A stretch of 44,535 nucleotides of DNA, from positions 1 through 44,535 of the forward strand of contig JAABQQ010000066.1 of the NCBI GenBank assembly GCA_011391405.1. Reading direction: 5' to 3'. Numbering within the stretch: the first letter of the stretch is position 1; each line of letters starts with the position of its first letter. The position numbers were made by a program, and so were the translations under genes. Of this stretch, positions 8,333 through 16,500 are shown piece by piece. The notes below the pieces were generated by a model that made no database searches, had not been told where the DNA came from, and saw nothing but the letters and a program-made list of their open reading frames with translations. The DNA comes from Gammaproteobacteria bacterium. Its GTDB lineage: Bacteria; Pseudomonadota; Gammaproteobacteria; Steroidobacterales; Steroidobacteraceae.

Positions 8333-9562
8333 ATGAGGAACGAGCGTCGTGCGCTGCTGCGCAACGCGGATTTCACGCGCTACATCCTCGCGCGTTTCCT
8401 GGGCTCGCTGGCGGTGCAGATGCAGACAGTGGCCGTTGGCTGGCAGGTGTACGAAGTCACGCGCAGTCCGCTCGATCTCGGCCTGATCGGACTGTCGCAG
8501 TTCCTGCCGTTCGTGCTGCTGATCCTGCCGGCAGGGCACTTCGCGGACACCCGTGACCGCCGCCGCATCATCGCCGGTTGTTACGTGCTGCTGCTGCTCT
8601 GCGCGCTGCTGTTGCTCGCATTCTCATGGCATGGCCTGCGCAGCGCGTGGCCCGTGTTCGGGATCATGACGCTGTTCGGCGTCGCCCGTGCGTTCGCGAT
8701 GCCGGCAAGCCAGGCCCTGCTGCCGAACCTGGTAGAGCGTGAACATTTCGGCGCCGCGGTCGCCTTCAATTCCTCGCTGTGGCAGGTCTCGACGATCGTG
8801 GGCCCCGCGCTCGGCGGCCTGCTGTATCTCGCGGGCGCCACCACCGTTTACGCCACCGTGGCGACCTTGCTCGCGGTGTCGCTGGTGATGCTCGCCACGC
8901 TGCGTCGGGGCGGCGAAGCGAGCGCGGCCGCCAGCACGGCGCCGCTCGATCGTCACGCGCTGCTCGAAGGGCTGCGGTTCGTCCGCGGCCGGCGTCCCGT
9001 GCTGGGAGCGATTTCCCTCGACCTCTTTGCGGTGCTGTTCGGTGGTGCGACCGCGCTGTTGCCGGTGTATGCCGCCGACGTGCTGCACGTCGGGCCGAGC
9101 GGGCTCGGCTGGTTGCGTGCAGCGCCGGGTGTGGGGGCTGCGTTGACCGGTGTCGCGCTCGGCGTGCTGCCTGTGACCCGGCGTGTCGGCCACTGGATGT
9201 TCGGCGGCGTGATCGTCTTCGGGATCGCAACGCTCGTGTTCGGCTTGTCGACGAGCCTCTGGATTTCACTCGCCGCACTCACCGTGCTCGGCGCCGGCGA
9301 CATGGTGAGCGTCTACATCCGCCACCTGCTCGTGCAGCTCCAGACACCCGACGACATCCGGGGTCGCGTCAGCGCGGTGAACTCGGTGTTCATTGGCGCA
9401 TCGAACGAGCTCGGTGAATTCGAATCCGGGTTCGTAGCCGCGCTGGTCGGAGCGATCCCGGCGGTGGTGATCGGCGGCAGCGCGACGCTGTTCGTCGCGC
9501 TCGCGTGGACGCGCATCTTCCCCGAGTTGTGGCGCATGGACCGGTTCCCCGACAGGGAGTGA
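8333..9562 (+). CDS. MFS transporter, enterobactin-exporter (EntS)-like
   Basis: 409 residues from ATG 8333. About ten to twelve hydrophobic helices are visible, with the cytoplasmic loop 2 motif GHFADTRDRRRI after helix 2, typical of the MFS_3/EntS-like branch, and FNSSLWQVSTIVGPALGG in helix 5. Members export siderophores or other small molecules, but the substrate here is unknown and no siderophore gene is nearby. The open frame extends upstream to 8102, but that part has no membrane or family character, so the internal ATG was chosen. The 191 bases between this gene and the DUF885 start show no clear promoter. Confidence 0.85.
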   Translation: MRNERRALLRNADFTRYILARFLGSLAVQMQTVAVGWQVYEVTRSPLDLGLIGLSQFLPFVLLILPAGHFADTRDRRRIIAGCYVLLLLCALLLLAFSWHGLRSAWPVFGIMTLFGVARAFAMPASQALLPNLVEREHFGAAVAFNSSLWQVSTIVGPALGGLLYLAGATTVYATVATLLAVSLVMLATLRRGGEASAAASTAPLDRHALLEGLRFVRGRRPVLGAISLDLFAVLFGGATALLPVYAADVLHVGPSGLGWLRAAPGVGAALTGVALGVLPVTRRVGHWMFGGVIVFGIATLVFGLSTSLWISLAALTVLGAGDMVSVYIRHLLVQLQTPDDIRGRVSAVNSVFIGASNELGEFESGFVAALVGAIPAVVIGGSATLFVALAWTRIFPELWRMDRFPDRE

Positions 9563-9565
9563 CAA

Positions 9566-9581
9566 CTGTATATGCATACAG
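9566..9581 (+). promoter_or_regulatory. LexA (SOS) box
   Basis: CTGTATATGCATACAG fits CTGT-N8-ACAG exactly and differs from the E. coli ideal (CTGTATATATATACAG) at only two central bases. It ends 12 bases before the ATG of the radical SAM gene, where bound LexA would block transcription start. SOS control of that gene is therefore very likely. Confidence 0.85.
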
Positions 9582-9593
9582 TAGTCTCGGCGC

Positions 9594-10679
9594 ATGCGGC
9601 GGGCAGACCAAAAGCACGTGGAGAAAGGTCGCGGCGCGGTCACGAACCCGGCCGGTCGCTTCGAAGCGACCACGCTCATACCGGCGGATGACGGCTGGGG
9701 GAGCCTGGACGAGCCGTTGCAGAACCCGGCAACGACGCTGACGCCTGAGTTTCCCAAGCACGCGATCACCACCAACCGTTCGCCGGACGTCCCCTTCGAC
9801 CAGTCGCTCAACCCGTACCAGGGGTGTGAGCACGGCTGCATCTACTGTTTCGCGCGGCCCGCGCACGCGTACCTCAATCTCAGTCCCGGGCTCGACTTCG
9901 AGACGCGCATCTTCCACAAGCCCGGTCTTGCGGCGCTGTTGCAGCGGGAAATTTCGTCGCCGCGTTACGTCTGCAAAGTGCTGCACATCGGCGGCAACAC
10001 CGATCCCTACCAGCCGGCCGAGCGCAGGCTGCGCTCAACACGCGCCGTGCTCGAGTTGCTGCTGGCAAGGCGGCATCCACTCTCGATCATCACCAAGGGC
10101 GCCCTGATCCTGCGCGACCTCGACCTGCTGCGGGGGCTGGCCGAACGCCGCCTCGTGTCGGTCTTCATCAGCATCACCAGCCTCGACGCCGAGCTGAAAC
10201 GGACGCTGGAACCGCGTGCTGCATCGCCGCAGGCGCGATTGCGCGTGGTCCGGGAACTCACGTCGGCCGGCGTGCCCGTCGGCGTCATGATGGCCCCTGT
10301 GATTCCGGCCCTGACCGACCACGAAATCGAAAACGTGCTCGAGGCCGCGGCCGCAGCAGGGGCCCGGCGCGCGGCGTATCTGCTGCTGCGGCTGCCCTTC
10401 GAGGTAGCGTCCCTGTTCGAAGACTGGCTGCGGCAGCACTACCCCGAGCGAGCGGACCGCGTGCTGAACCACGTGCGCGAGATGCGGGGCGGCCGTCTCA
10501 ACGATCCCCGTTTCGGTCATCGCTTACGTGGCGAAGGCGCCTACGCAGCGATGGTCGGGGCTCGGTTTGCGCGGGCCTGCCGGCGCCTCGGGCTCAATCA
10601 GGAAGCCGCGCCAGAACTCGATGTGCAGCAGTTCGAGCGCGAACCCGGCGCCCCGCGGCAAGGGGGATTGTTCGACTGA
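9594..10679 (+). CDS. PA0069-family radical SAM protein (spore-photoproduct-lyase-like)
   Basis: 361 residues. The 4Fe-4S cluster motif is C78-x3-C82-x2-C85 (CEHGCIYC), preceded by the family segments KGRGAVTNPAGRFE and SLNPYQG. The arrangement matches the SPL-like/PA0069 group of radical SAM proteins. Spore photoproduct lyase repairs a UV thymine dimer, and non-sporulating relatives are suspected of DNA or nucleic-acid repair. The LexA box immediately upstream supports a DNA-damage role. The conserved GRG block starts at residue 12, so ATG 9594 is the natural start despite the very short leader. A polar arrangement with the upstream MFS gene (32-base gap) is possible, but the box suggests its own promoter. 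Confidence 0.9.
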   Translation: MRRADQKHVEKGRGAVTNPAGRFEATTLIPADDGWGSLDEPLQNPATTLTPEFPKHAITTNRSPDVPFDQSLNPYQGCEHGCIYCFARPAHAYLNLSPGLDFETRIFHKPGLAALLQREISSPRYVCKVLHIGGNTDPYQPAERRLRSTRAVLELLLARRHPLSIITKGALILRDLDLLRGLAERRLVSVFISITSLDAELKRTLEPRAASPQARLRVVRELTSAGVPVGVMMAPVIPALTDHEIENVLEAAAAAGARRAAYLLLRLPFEVASLFEDWLRQHYPERADRVLNHVREMRGGRLNDPRFGHRLRGEGAYAAMVGARFARACRRLGLNQEAAPELDVQQFEREPGAPRQGGLFD

Positions 10680-10723
10680 AGTTGACTCCGGCCAGGCTGA
10701 TATTTCGGCCCGAATCCTTGACG

Positions 10724-10729
10724 TATACT
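10724..10729 (+). promoter_or_regulatory. candidate -10 box of the eleven-gene envelope operon
   Basis: TATACT lies 57 bases before the ATG at 10787, in the only intergenic gap (107 bases) before the operon. The spaced -35 region reads TATTTC, a weak match, so an activator or an alternative sigma factor may be needed. A strong Shine-Dalgarno (AAAGGAGG, 10773-10780) precedes the first gene. Confidence 0.35.
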
Positions 10730-10786
10730 CGGGCGTCTCCGACTTCGTTGCCGCTGCGCAGGCCGCTCAGCCAAAGGAGGACTGCC

Positions 10787-11593
10787 ATGACACACGCAAT
10801 GCTCGATCGCCGTCTCCAGGCGAGTGTCCGTGCGCCGTGGCGCGCCGCAGCGGGAGTGGCTGTGCTCGGAGTCGTGGCGTCCGGTTGCATGACGTCCAAG
10901 GTCGACGAGACGCGCCAGATTGCCTCGCCGATCCAGGCCAACGAATCGATCGTCCTGCTGAAGAAGCCGCAGCTCGAAGGCGTGGGCACCGAGGAGGCCT
11001 TCCTCGACTGCATCCAGGAGCGACTAGGCGGCGAACTGGTCCATCCCGAGAAGGGGCAGAACGCGCATTCCGGCAAGGCTGCGCGCACGGCGTTCAAGAT
11101 CTACGGCGAGCAGGAATTCACCGACGCGCTGTTTCCGTGGTTCGAGCCGAGCACGGCTCCGGCCAATGCGGATGGCTTGCGCGTGCTGTTGCAGCGGCCT
11201 GGCGTCACCGAGCGGCTGCAGGAAATCGGTGTCCGTTACGTGGTCTGGGTCGACGGCAACACCCGCAAGACCGATGGCGGCGGTAGCGTTGCGTGTGCGA
11301 TCGGGCCGGGTGGCGGCGGCTGTTTCGGTGTCGGCTGGTGGGAGAAAGAGTCGGGTTATGTCGCGTCGGTCTGGGACCTGCAGAACGCTAGTGAGATCGG
11401 CTCGGTCAGCACCGACGTCACCGGCACTTCAGTGCTGATTGGCGCCATCGCACCGATCCCGATCATCACCCCGGTGCGCAATACCGCCTGCAATCGCTTG
11501 AGCGAACAGCTGCGTGCATTCCTCGTCGGGGACGACCTGGTGGTCCCCGGGGCGGCCGCGGCCGGAGCGGTCGGCGCCGCAGGTTCGCGTTGA
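10787..11593 (+). CDS. lipoprotein, first gene of the envelope operon
   Basis: 268 residues. A long n-region leads to a lipobox VASGC with lipidated C34. The mature part begins with Met-Thr-Ser, so no inner-membrane Asp+2 retention signal is present and outer-membrane sorting is expected. The centre has a Gly-rich segment (GGGSVACAIGPGGGGCFGVGWW) with two Cys, followed by 'GYVASVWDLQNASEIGSVS' and a hydrophobic stretch TSVLIGAIAPIPIITPV. The C-terminus is Ala/Gly-rich. The general look resembles lipoproteins that monitor or remodel the envelope, but no family is recognised. The start is fixed by AAAGGAGG 6 bases upstream. An upstream extension of the frame to 10682 lacks a signal sequence. 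Confidence 0.85.
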   Translation: MTHAMLDRRLQASVRAPWRAAAGVAVLGVVASGCMTSKVDETRQIASPIQANESIVLLKKPQLEGVGTEEAFLDCIQERLGGELVHPEKGQNAHSGKAARTAFKIYGEQEFTDALFPWFEPSTAPANADGLRVLLQRPGVTERLQEIGVRYVVWVDGNTRKTDGGGSVACAIGPGGGGCFGVGWWEKESGYVASVWDLQNASEIGSVSTDVTGTSVLIGAIAPIPIITPVRNTACNRLSEQLRAFLVGDDLVVPGAAAAGAVGAAGSR

Positions 11594-11685
11594 CTGTTGA
11601 ACTGCCGGCCTCCGGACGCATCCAAGCACGTAGGACCAGAGCCGCGGGATCGTCCACGCCGGCAACCGTCCAGGGGTTCCAGCGC

Positions 11686-12927
11686 ATGCACGGCTTTACA
11701 GGACTGACTGCGGCAGTGTTCGTGGCTGCGGCTGCGCTCGCCACGAGCGGGTGCCTGACGACCAGTTCCAGTTCGATGCCGAGCGGCATGCCGAGCTCGT
11801 CACCACCGTCCTCGGGCAGTTCGTCGCCGTCGAATCCAAGTTCGGGCGGCAGCTCGGGCCAGCAGTCGCCCTCGTCGTCGGGGAGCCCCGGCCAGCAGTC
11901 GCCCTCATCGTCGGGGAGCCCCGGTCAGCAATCGCCTGCCGGCAGCTCCGGGTCGCCTTCCGGTAGCGCAGGCTCGTCTGCGCCGAGCGGATCCCAGTCC
12001 AGCGGATCACCTGCGGGTGGCGGTTCCAGCTCTGGCGGTTCCGGGCCGCCCCCACCACCACAACCCCAAGGCTGGCCCACGCCTCCTGCCACCGGCGGTT
12101 CGCAGGGCAGCACGCCGTCATCGTCCGGATCACCGTCCGGATCACCATCCGGCGGGGGTGCGGCCGGGGGCGCACCCGACGCCCAAGGCGATTCGACAAG
12201 CAGCGGCGGCCCAACTGGCCCCGCCGGCTCGACCGGTTCGGCTGGCACGGCAGGCCAACCTGGAGCGGCGGGTCAACCGGGAGCCACCAATGCGGGATCC
12301 GCGGGTCGGCCAGGTTCGGCGGGCACTGCAGGTCAGCCTGGAGCAGCCGGCCAACCGGGAGCCACCAATGCTGGATCCGCGGGTCAGCCAGGGTCGGCGG
12401 GCACGGCCGGCACACCCGGTCATTCCGGCCAGCCCGGCTCGGGCGGCGGCAGCGGTCCCATGACCACCGAAGACAAGCGTGCGGAGATCGATCGCCGCTT
12501 CGACGAAACATTCACCGTGTTCGACGCGCGCATGCGCAAGGAACAGGAGACCATCTCGCAGGAACGCGCTGGTCGGGAAGGACAGGAAGGACAGGAAGGA
12601 CAGGAAGGACAGGAAGGCCGGGAAGGGCAGGAAGGGCAGGAAGGGCAGGAAGGGCAGGAAGGCGGTATCGCGTCCGGCACGGGCAGTGAGGGCGGCCAGG
12701 GCGGCGACGTGGCCGCAGGCGCCGGCAGCCAGGGCGGTGGTGGTGGCGTCGGCGGCGGTGCGAAAGGAGGCTCCGGTTCTCGTGACGTACCGGCCGATAT
12801 CCCCGACGGTCGCGACGACGATATCGTCGCGCGCCAGTTGCGCGAGGCCGCGATGAAGGAAATGGACCCCGAGCTGCGCGAGCGGCTCTGGGAGGAATAC
12901 CGCAAGTACAAGCAGAGCACGCAGTGA
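11686..12927 (+). CDS. lipoprotein with collagen-like and GQE tandem repeats
   Basis: 413 residues from ATG 11686, placed so that the signal peptide (2-19) and lipobox ATSGC (C23) are N-terminal. A TTG at 11590, overlapping the previous stop, would add 32 residues and is less likely. After the Cys come about 190 residues of Ser/Gly/Pro/Gln low complexity with an 11-residue repeat, then a collagen-like Gly-X-Y stretch (about 175-260) with two copies of a 26-residue unit. A short helical segment (TEDKRAEIDRRF...) and ten GQE/GRE triplets follow, then a charged helical C-terminus (ELRERLWEEYRKYK). A surface stalk or periplasm-spanning spacer is inferred. Its 3' end overlaps the next gene by 4 bases. 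Confidence 0.82.
   Translation: MHGFTGLTAAVFVAAAALATSGCLTTSSSSMPSGMPSSSPPSSGSSSPSNPSSGGSSGQQSPSSSGSPGQQSPSSSGSPGQQSPAGSSGSPSGSAGSSAPSGSQSSGSPAGGGSSSGGSGPPPPPQPQGWPTPPATGGSQGSTPSSSGSPSGSPSGGGAAGGAPDAQGDSTSSGGPTGPAGSTGSAGTAGQPGAAGQPGATNAGSAGRPGSAGTAGQPGAAGQPGATNAGSAGQPGSAGTAGTPGHSGQPGSGGGSGPMTTEDKRAEIDRRFDETFTVFDARMRKEQETISQERAGREGQEGQEGQEGQEGREGQEGQEGQEGQEGGIASGTGSEGGQGGDVAAGAGSQGGGGGVGGGAKGGSGSRDVPADIPDGRDDDIVARQLREAAMKEMDPELRERLWEEYRKYKQSTQ
11857..11937 (+). repeat. 33-bp direct repeats in the stalk lipoprotein
   Basis: Two full in-frame 33-bp units (11857-11889 and 11890-11922) and a 15-bp third partial unit encode Gly-Gln-Gln-Ser-Pro-Ser-Ser-Ser-Gly-Ser-Pro. They differ by few bases, suggesting recent slippage. 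Confidence 0.9.
12235..12390 (+). repeat. 78-bp tandem repeat encoding collagen-like Gly-X-Y
   Basis: Two adjacent 78-bp units (12235-12312 and 12313-12390) each encode 26 residues of Gly-Ser-Ala-Gly-Thr-Ala-Gly-Gln-Pro character. A third degenerate start follows at 12391. Differences lie mostly at third codon positions, so the protein repeat seems to be selected. Confidence 0.9.
12571..12660 (+). repeat. ten 9-bp units encoding (Gly-Gln/Arg-Glu)n
   Basis: Consecutive 9-bp units GGACAGGAA/GGGCAGGAA, with GGTCGGGAA and GGCCGGGAA variants at positions 1 and 6, encode GRE-(GQE)4-GRE-(GQE)4. The copy number can change by slippage without a frameshift, because the unit is a multiple of three. Confidence 0.92.
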
Positions 12928-14180
12928 CGTCTTCGAACACTCCCGTTGGATCCGGCCGCTCGTGGCGCGCGTGCTGCCTCGTGCTGGCGCTCATGCTCGG
13001 TGCAGCCGGCTGCGTCGTGCAGGACGAGCGCCCGATGGCACCGGTCGTCGCGCAGAAAGCGACAGCCGAAATTCCGCAGGCCGAACTGCTCGACGTCGGC
13101 GTACGCATGTTCGATCCGAACATCCCGCCGGACCCGGTCGAGCAGGAAAAGCGCGGCATCTACCCGGACGTGCGCAAGGCCGAGTCGCGCTACATGCCCG
13201 TCCTGCTGCGTGACACGCTCGAGAGCACCGGGCAGTGGGGGCAGGTGCGCGTGTTGCCTGCCGAAAGTTCGGGCAGCGACGTGAACATCGGCGCGCGGAT
13301 CATCGAATCCGACGGCAGCGTGCTGCAGCTTGCGGTGACCGTGACGGATGCCACCGGCCGCACGTGGCTGCGCAAGGACTACGAGGGCCTGGCGGACACG
13401 CGCGCCTACAAGGACGTGCCGGTCAAGCCGCGTGACCCGTTCGACAACGTGTACGCGACGATCGCGAACGATCTGCTGGCCGCTCGCAACGAACTCACGC
13501 GTGAGCAGCGCGTGCAGGTGCACCAGGTCGCCAACCTGCGTTTCGCATCCGAGCTCGCACCGTATGCATTCAATCCCTACCTGGTGCACGACCCGAAGCG
13601 CGGCACCTATGCCATCGCGCGACTGCCGGCAGAAGGCGATCCCGTGGTGCAGCGCATGGACCGCGTGCACGAGCGGGATTACGCACTGATCGACACGCTC
13701 AACGAGCACTACACGAACTTCGGCGAGACCATCGACGACGCTTACGTCAATTGGCGCAAGTACTCGCACGAAGAGCTCGCGGCCGCAGCCGATGCGAAAC
13801 GCAAGGCGCTGACACGCGGCTTGCTCGGCGCCGCAGCCGTCATCGGCGGCGTCATGGCAGGACAGAACACGAACAGCAGCGCGGGCTCGGCTGCCGCGAC
13901 CGCGGCCGTCATCGGCGGCATTTATGCGTTCAAGAGCGGCCTCGACATGCGTGCCGAGATCAAGATGCACGATGAATCGCTGAAGCAGCTCGGCAGCTCG
14001 TTCCAGAACGAAGTGCAGCCGAGCGTAGTCGACATCGAGGGCCGCACGCTCGAGCTGAAGGGCTCGGCGGAGCAGCAGTACGCGGAATGGCGGCGTCTCC
14101 TGCGCGAGCTGTACGAGAACGAGACGGGCCTGCCGGCGACGACGGCGGAAACCACGCGGCCAGCTGCCGGCAAGCGCTGA
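12924..14180 (+). CDS. lipoprotein with a C-terminal hydrophobic glycine-zipper region
   Basis: 418 residues from GTG 12924, which overlaps the previous stop in GTGA. Signal peptide residues 13-29 end in lipobox GAAGC (C30). The centre (about 50-270) mixes strands and helices ('LLDVGVRMFDPNIPPDP', 'GARIIESDGSVLQLAVTVTDATGRTW'), a pattern seen in outer-membrane lipoproteins that contact porins or TonB-like proteins. Residues about 295-330 (LLGAAAVIGGVMAG...AAVIGGIYAFKSG) form a Gly-rich hydrophobic double segment that could insert into a membrane. A helical tail follows. No family was recognised. Translational coupling to both neighbours is likely. Confidence 0.83.
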   Translation: MTSSNTPVGSGRSWRACCLVLALMLGAAGCVVQDERPMAPVVAQKATAEIPQAELLDVGVRMFDPNIPPDPVEQEKRGIYPDVRKAESRYMPVLLRDTLESTGQWGQVRVLPAESSGSDVNIGARIIESDGSVLQLAVTVTDATGRTWLRKDYEGLADTRAYKDVPVKPRDPFDNVYATIANDLLAARNELTREQRVQVHQVANLRFASELAPYAFNPYLVHDPKRGTYAIARLPAEGDPVVQRMDRVHERDYALIDTLNEHYTNFGETIDDAYVNWRKYSHEELAAAADAKRKALTRGLLGAAAVIGGVMAGQNTNSSAGSAAATAAVIGGIYAFKSGLDMRAEIKMHDESLKQLGSSFQNEVQPSVVDIEGRTLELKGSAEQQYAEWRRLLRELYENETGLPATTAETTRPAAGKR

Positions 14181-14190
14181 GTCCAGACCG

Positions 14191-16500
14191 ATGACGAACA
14201 TGACGGCGCTCGCAGGCGGGCAGGTCGTGGCTGCGCGATACGAACTCACGCGGCCGCTCGTCGTCGGGCATGACGGCGCGACCTGGCTCGCGCGGGATAC
14301 GGCGGCCAGCCGAGACGTCGTGCTGCGTTTCCGGGCGGGCGACGACGTGGCCGGTGAACGCATCCGCGCCGTCGTCGATCACGCGACGCTGCTCGCGCCG
14401 CTTGCCACGCACGTCACGGGCGACGAATCGTTCGATGTCTTCGAGTATCTCCCGGGCGGCGAGATCGGCCGCCTGCGCGGGCGCCCCTGGACGTTGATCG
14501 CGCGTCGGCTGCTGCCGGTGATCGAGGCACTGTCGCAACTGCATGCGGCGGGCTGGGTTCACGGTGATCTCAAATCGGCCAACGTGCTGCTCGACGGCGA
14601 CGGCCTGCCGCGACTCGTCGACCTCGGCAGCGCGCGCAGGATCGGTTCGACGCAGCCGGCCGGTGCGTCGCCCTATTCGACGAGTCCCGAGCGACTCGAC
14701 GGCGCCGCTGCCGCCGTGGCAGACGACATCTATGCCCTTGGCGTGCTGTTCTACGAACTCGTGAGCGGGCACCCGCCTTACTACCCGGACGTGTCGTCCG
14801 CGCGTGTGCATGACGAGATCCCGCCACCGGTCGCCGGCAGGCCGGATCCGCCTGATGCTTTCCGTGCACTGGTCGCGCGCTGCCTCGCCAAACGGCCCGC
14901 TGACCGGCCGGTCTCCATGCGCATCGTGCACGAGGAACTGCAACTGTTGCTCGAGACGGCGCCGGCCGACGCCGCACCGGTCGTTGCACCTGGCGCCGCG
15001 ACGTGGCAGCCGCGCCCGCCCGCCGATGCGCTGCCCGTGCAGCCGCAATGGCACCGCACCAGGGGCGACGCGCCCTCGGCCAGGTCGCTGCGCAGCGAAG
15101 GCTTCCGCCGCGGCCTGCTGGTCGGCGCGATGGGGCTGGCGCTTGCGGCCGTCGGCTTCACCTTCTTCGTCCTGCCCGGTCTGGTCGGTTCGCAATCGCC
15201 AGCACCGAGACCTCCCGCGACTCCCGTGGCCGCGGCGCCGGTTGCGAAGCCGATTGCGGACTTCGAACGACTCGCGGCTTTGAAGCGCAAGGCGGACGAG
15301 CGACGCGGGCCGTTGCCTGGGCGGCTGCAGCGGCTCGAGCAACGGGACGTTGCCACCTGGGGTGGGGCGCCGTACGCGCAGGCCCGCAACGACCTGGCTG
15401 CCGGCGATGCGGCAATGACCGGACGCGAATTCGAGTCGGCGCTCGCTCATTTCGACGCGATGGCGCGCGGCCTCGACGGGCTGGAGCGGCGACTGCCCGA
15501 GGTGATTCGCACCAGGCTGGCCGATGCGCAGGCCGCGTTCGCTGCGGGTCGCGCCGCCGAGGCGCAGGATAAATACGCGGCGGTGCTGCAGGTTGCGCCC
15601 GACGATGCCGCCGCCCGCAGCGGCATCGCCCGCTCGCGCGTGCTCGACGAAGTGCTGCGCGAAACGGCGGTCGGTGCGCGTGCCGAACAGGCTGGCGATG
15701 CCAGTGCCGCAATCGCGGCGTATGAGCGTGCGCTGAAACTCGATCCGGCGACGACCGTAGCGCGCGCAGGCATCGCACGACTCGGCGCACGCGCGACCAA
15801 CGACGCCTACGCCACGACGATGGCGCAGGCCATGGCCGCGTTGGCACGTCGCGATTACGCCACGGCGCAGAGCGCGTTCGAACAGGCGGGACGCATCCGA
15901 CCTGGCGCGCCGGAAGTCGTCGATGGCCTGCAGCAGATCCGACGCGCCACCGAAACCAAGTCACTGACCGCCATCGTCGAGCGCGCCGTCGCCGCCGAGC
16001 GCGCGGAGCAATGGTCGCAAGCGCTGGCGCTGTATGGCGAGGCGCTCAAGGCCGAGCCGGCGCTGCGGCCCGCGCAGGAAGGGGTCGAGCGTGCGGAGCC
16101 GCGCGCCATGATCGATGCCGAGCTGCAGTCGTTCATCGACAAGCCCGAACGGCTGTACAGTCCTGCCGGCAGGGACATCGCCCGCAACGTACTCGAGCGC
16201 GCGGCCCGTGTGTCGACGCCGGGCACGCGTCTGCAGGCCCAGCAGGCGCGGCTGTCTGAGCAGTTGCGGCAGGCGGAGACACCGGTCAAGGTGGCACTGG
16301 CGTCCGACAATGCGACGGACGTGCAGATCTACCGGGTTGGTAAGCTTGGGCTCTTCCAACACCGGGACCTCGAGCTGATGCCGGGCCGCTATACCGTAGT
16401 GGGCACACGCCAGGGCTATCGCGACGTGCGCAAGGAACTGAACCTGCCGCCGGGTGCGCAGCCGCCCACGCTCGTCGTCCGCTGCGAGGAGCCGATTTGA
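14191..16500 (+). CDS. membrane-anchored Ser/Thr kinase-like protein with periplasmic helical repeats
   Basis: 769 residues. Residues 15-255 are an eukaryotic-type kinase fold: catalytic loop HGDLKSAN (124-131, Asp126, Lys128 and Asn131 intact), DLG (144-146) in place of DFG, SPE (165-167) for APE, and DDIYALGVLFYEL. The glycine loop is poor (VVGHDGAT), and the beta-3 lysine that binds ATP is replaced by R46 (VVLRFR), so activity is uncertain. A membrane helix spans about 307-330. Outside it, residues 345-690 hold TPR-like helical pairs (e.g. ALAHFDAMARGLDGLE, AAIAAYERALKLDP, ALALYGEALKAEP). The last 75 residues look PEGA-like (GRYTVVGTRQGYRDVRKEL). It probably senses envelope state outside and signals inside, to the FHA proteins encoded downstream. 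Confidence 0.85.
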   Translation: MTNMTALAGGQVVAARYELTRPLVVGHDGATWLARDTAASRDVVLRFRAGDDVAGERIRAVVDHATLLAPLATHVTGDESFDVFEYLPGGEIGRLRGRPWTLIARRLLPVIEALSQLHAAGWVHGDLKSANVLLDGDGLPRLVDLGSARRIGSTQPAGASPYSTSPERLDGAAAAVADDIYALGVLFYELVSGHPPYYPDVSSARVHDEIPPPVAGRPDPPDAFRALVARCLAKRPADRPVSMRIVHEELQLLLETAPADAAPVVAPGAATWQPRPPADALPVQPQWHRTRGDAPSARSLRSEGFRRGLLVGAMGLALAAVGFTFFVLPGLVGSQSPAPRPPATPVAAAPVAKPIADFERLAALKRKADERRGPLPGRLQRLEQRDVATWGGAPYAQARNDLAAGDAAMTGREFESALAHFDAMARGLDGLERRLPEVIRTRLADAQAAFAAGRAAEAQDKYAAVLQVAPDDAAARSGIARSRVLDEVLRETAVGARAEQAGDASAAIAAYERALKLDPATTVARAGIARLGARATNDAYATTMAQAMAALARRDYATAQSAFEQAGRIRPGAPEVVDGLQQIRRATETKSLTAIVERAVAAERAEQWSQALALYGEALKAEPALRPAQEGVERAEPRAMIDAELQSFIDKPERLYSPAGRDIARNVLERAARVSTPGTRLQAQQARLSEQLRQAETPVKVALASDNATDVQIYRVGKLGLFQHRDLELMPGRYTVVGTRQGYRDVRKELNLPPGAQPPTLVVRCEEPI

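Noticed and set aside
12420..14363. 647-codon open frame opposite the lipoprotein genes
   Set aside because: Antisense to two coupled lipoprotein genes. Its repeats are only the reverse complement of the 9-bp array.
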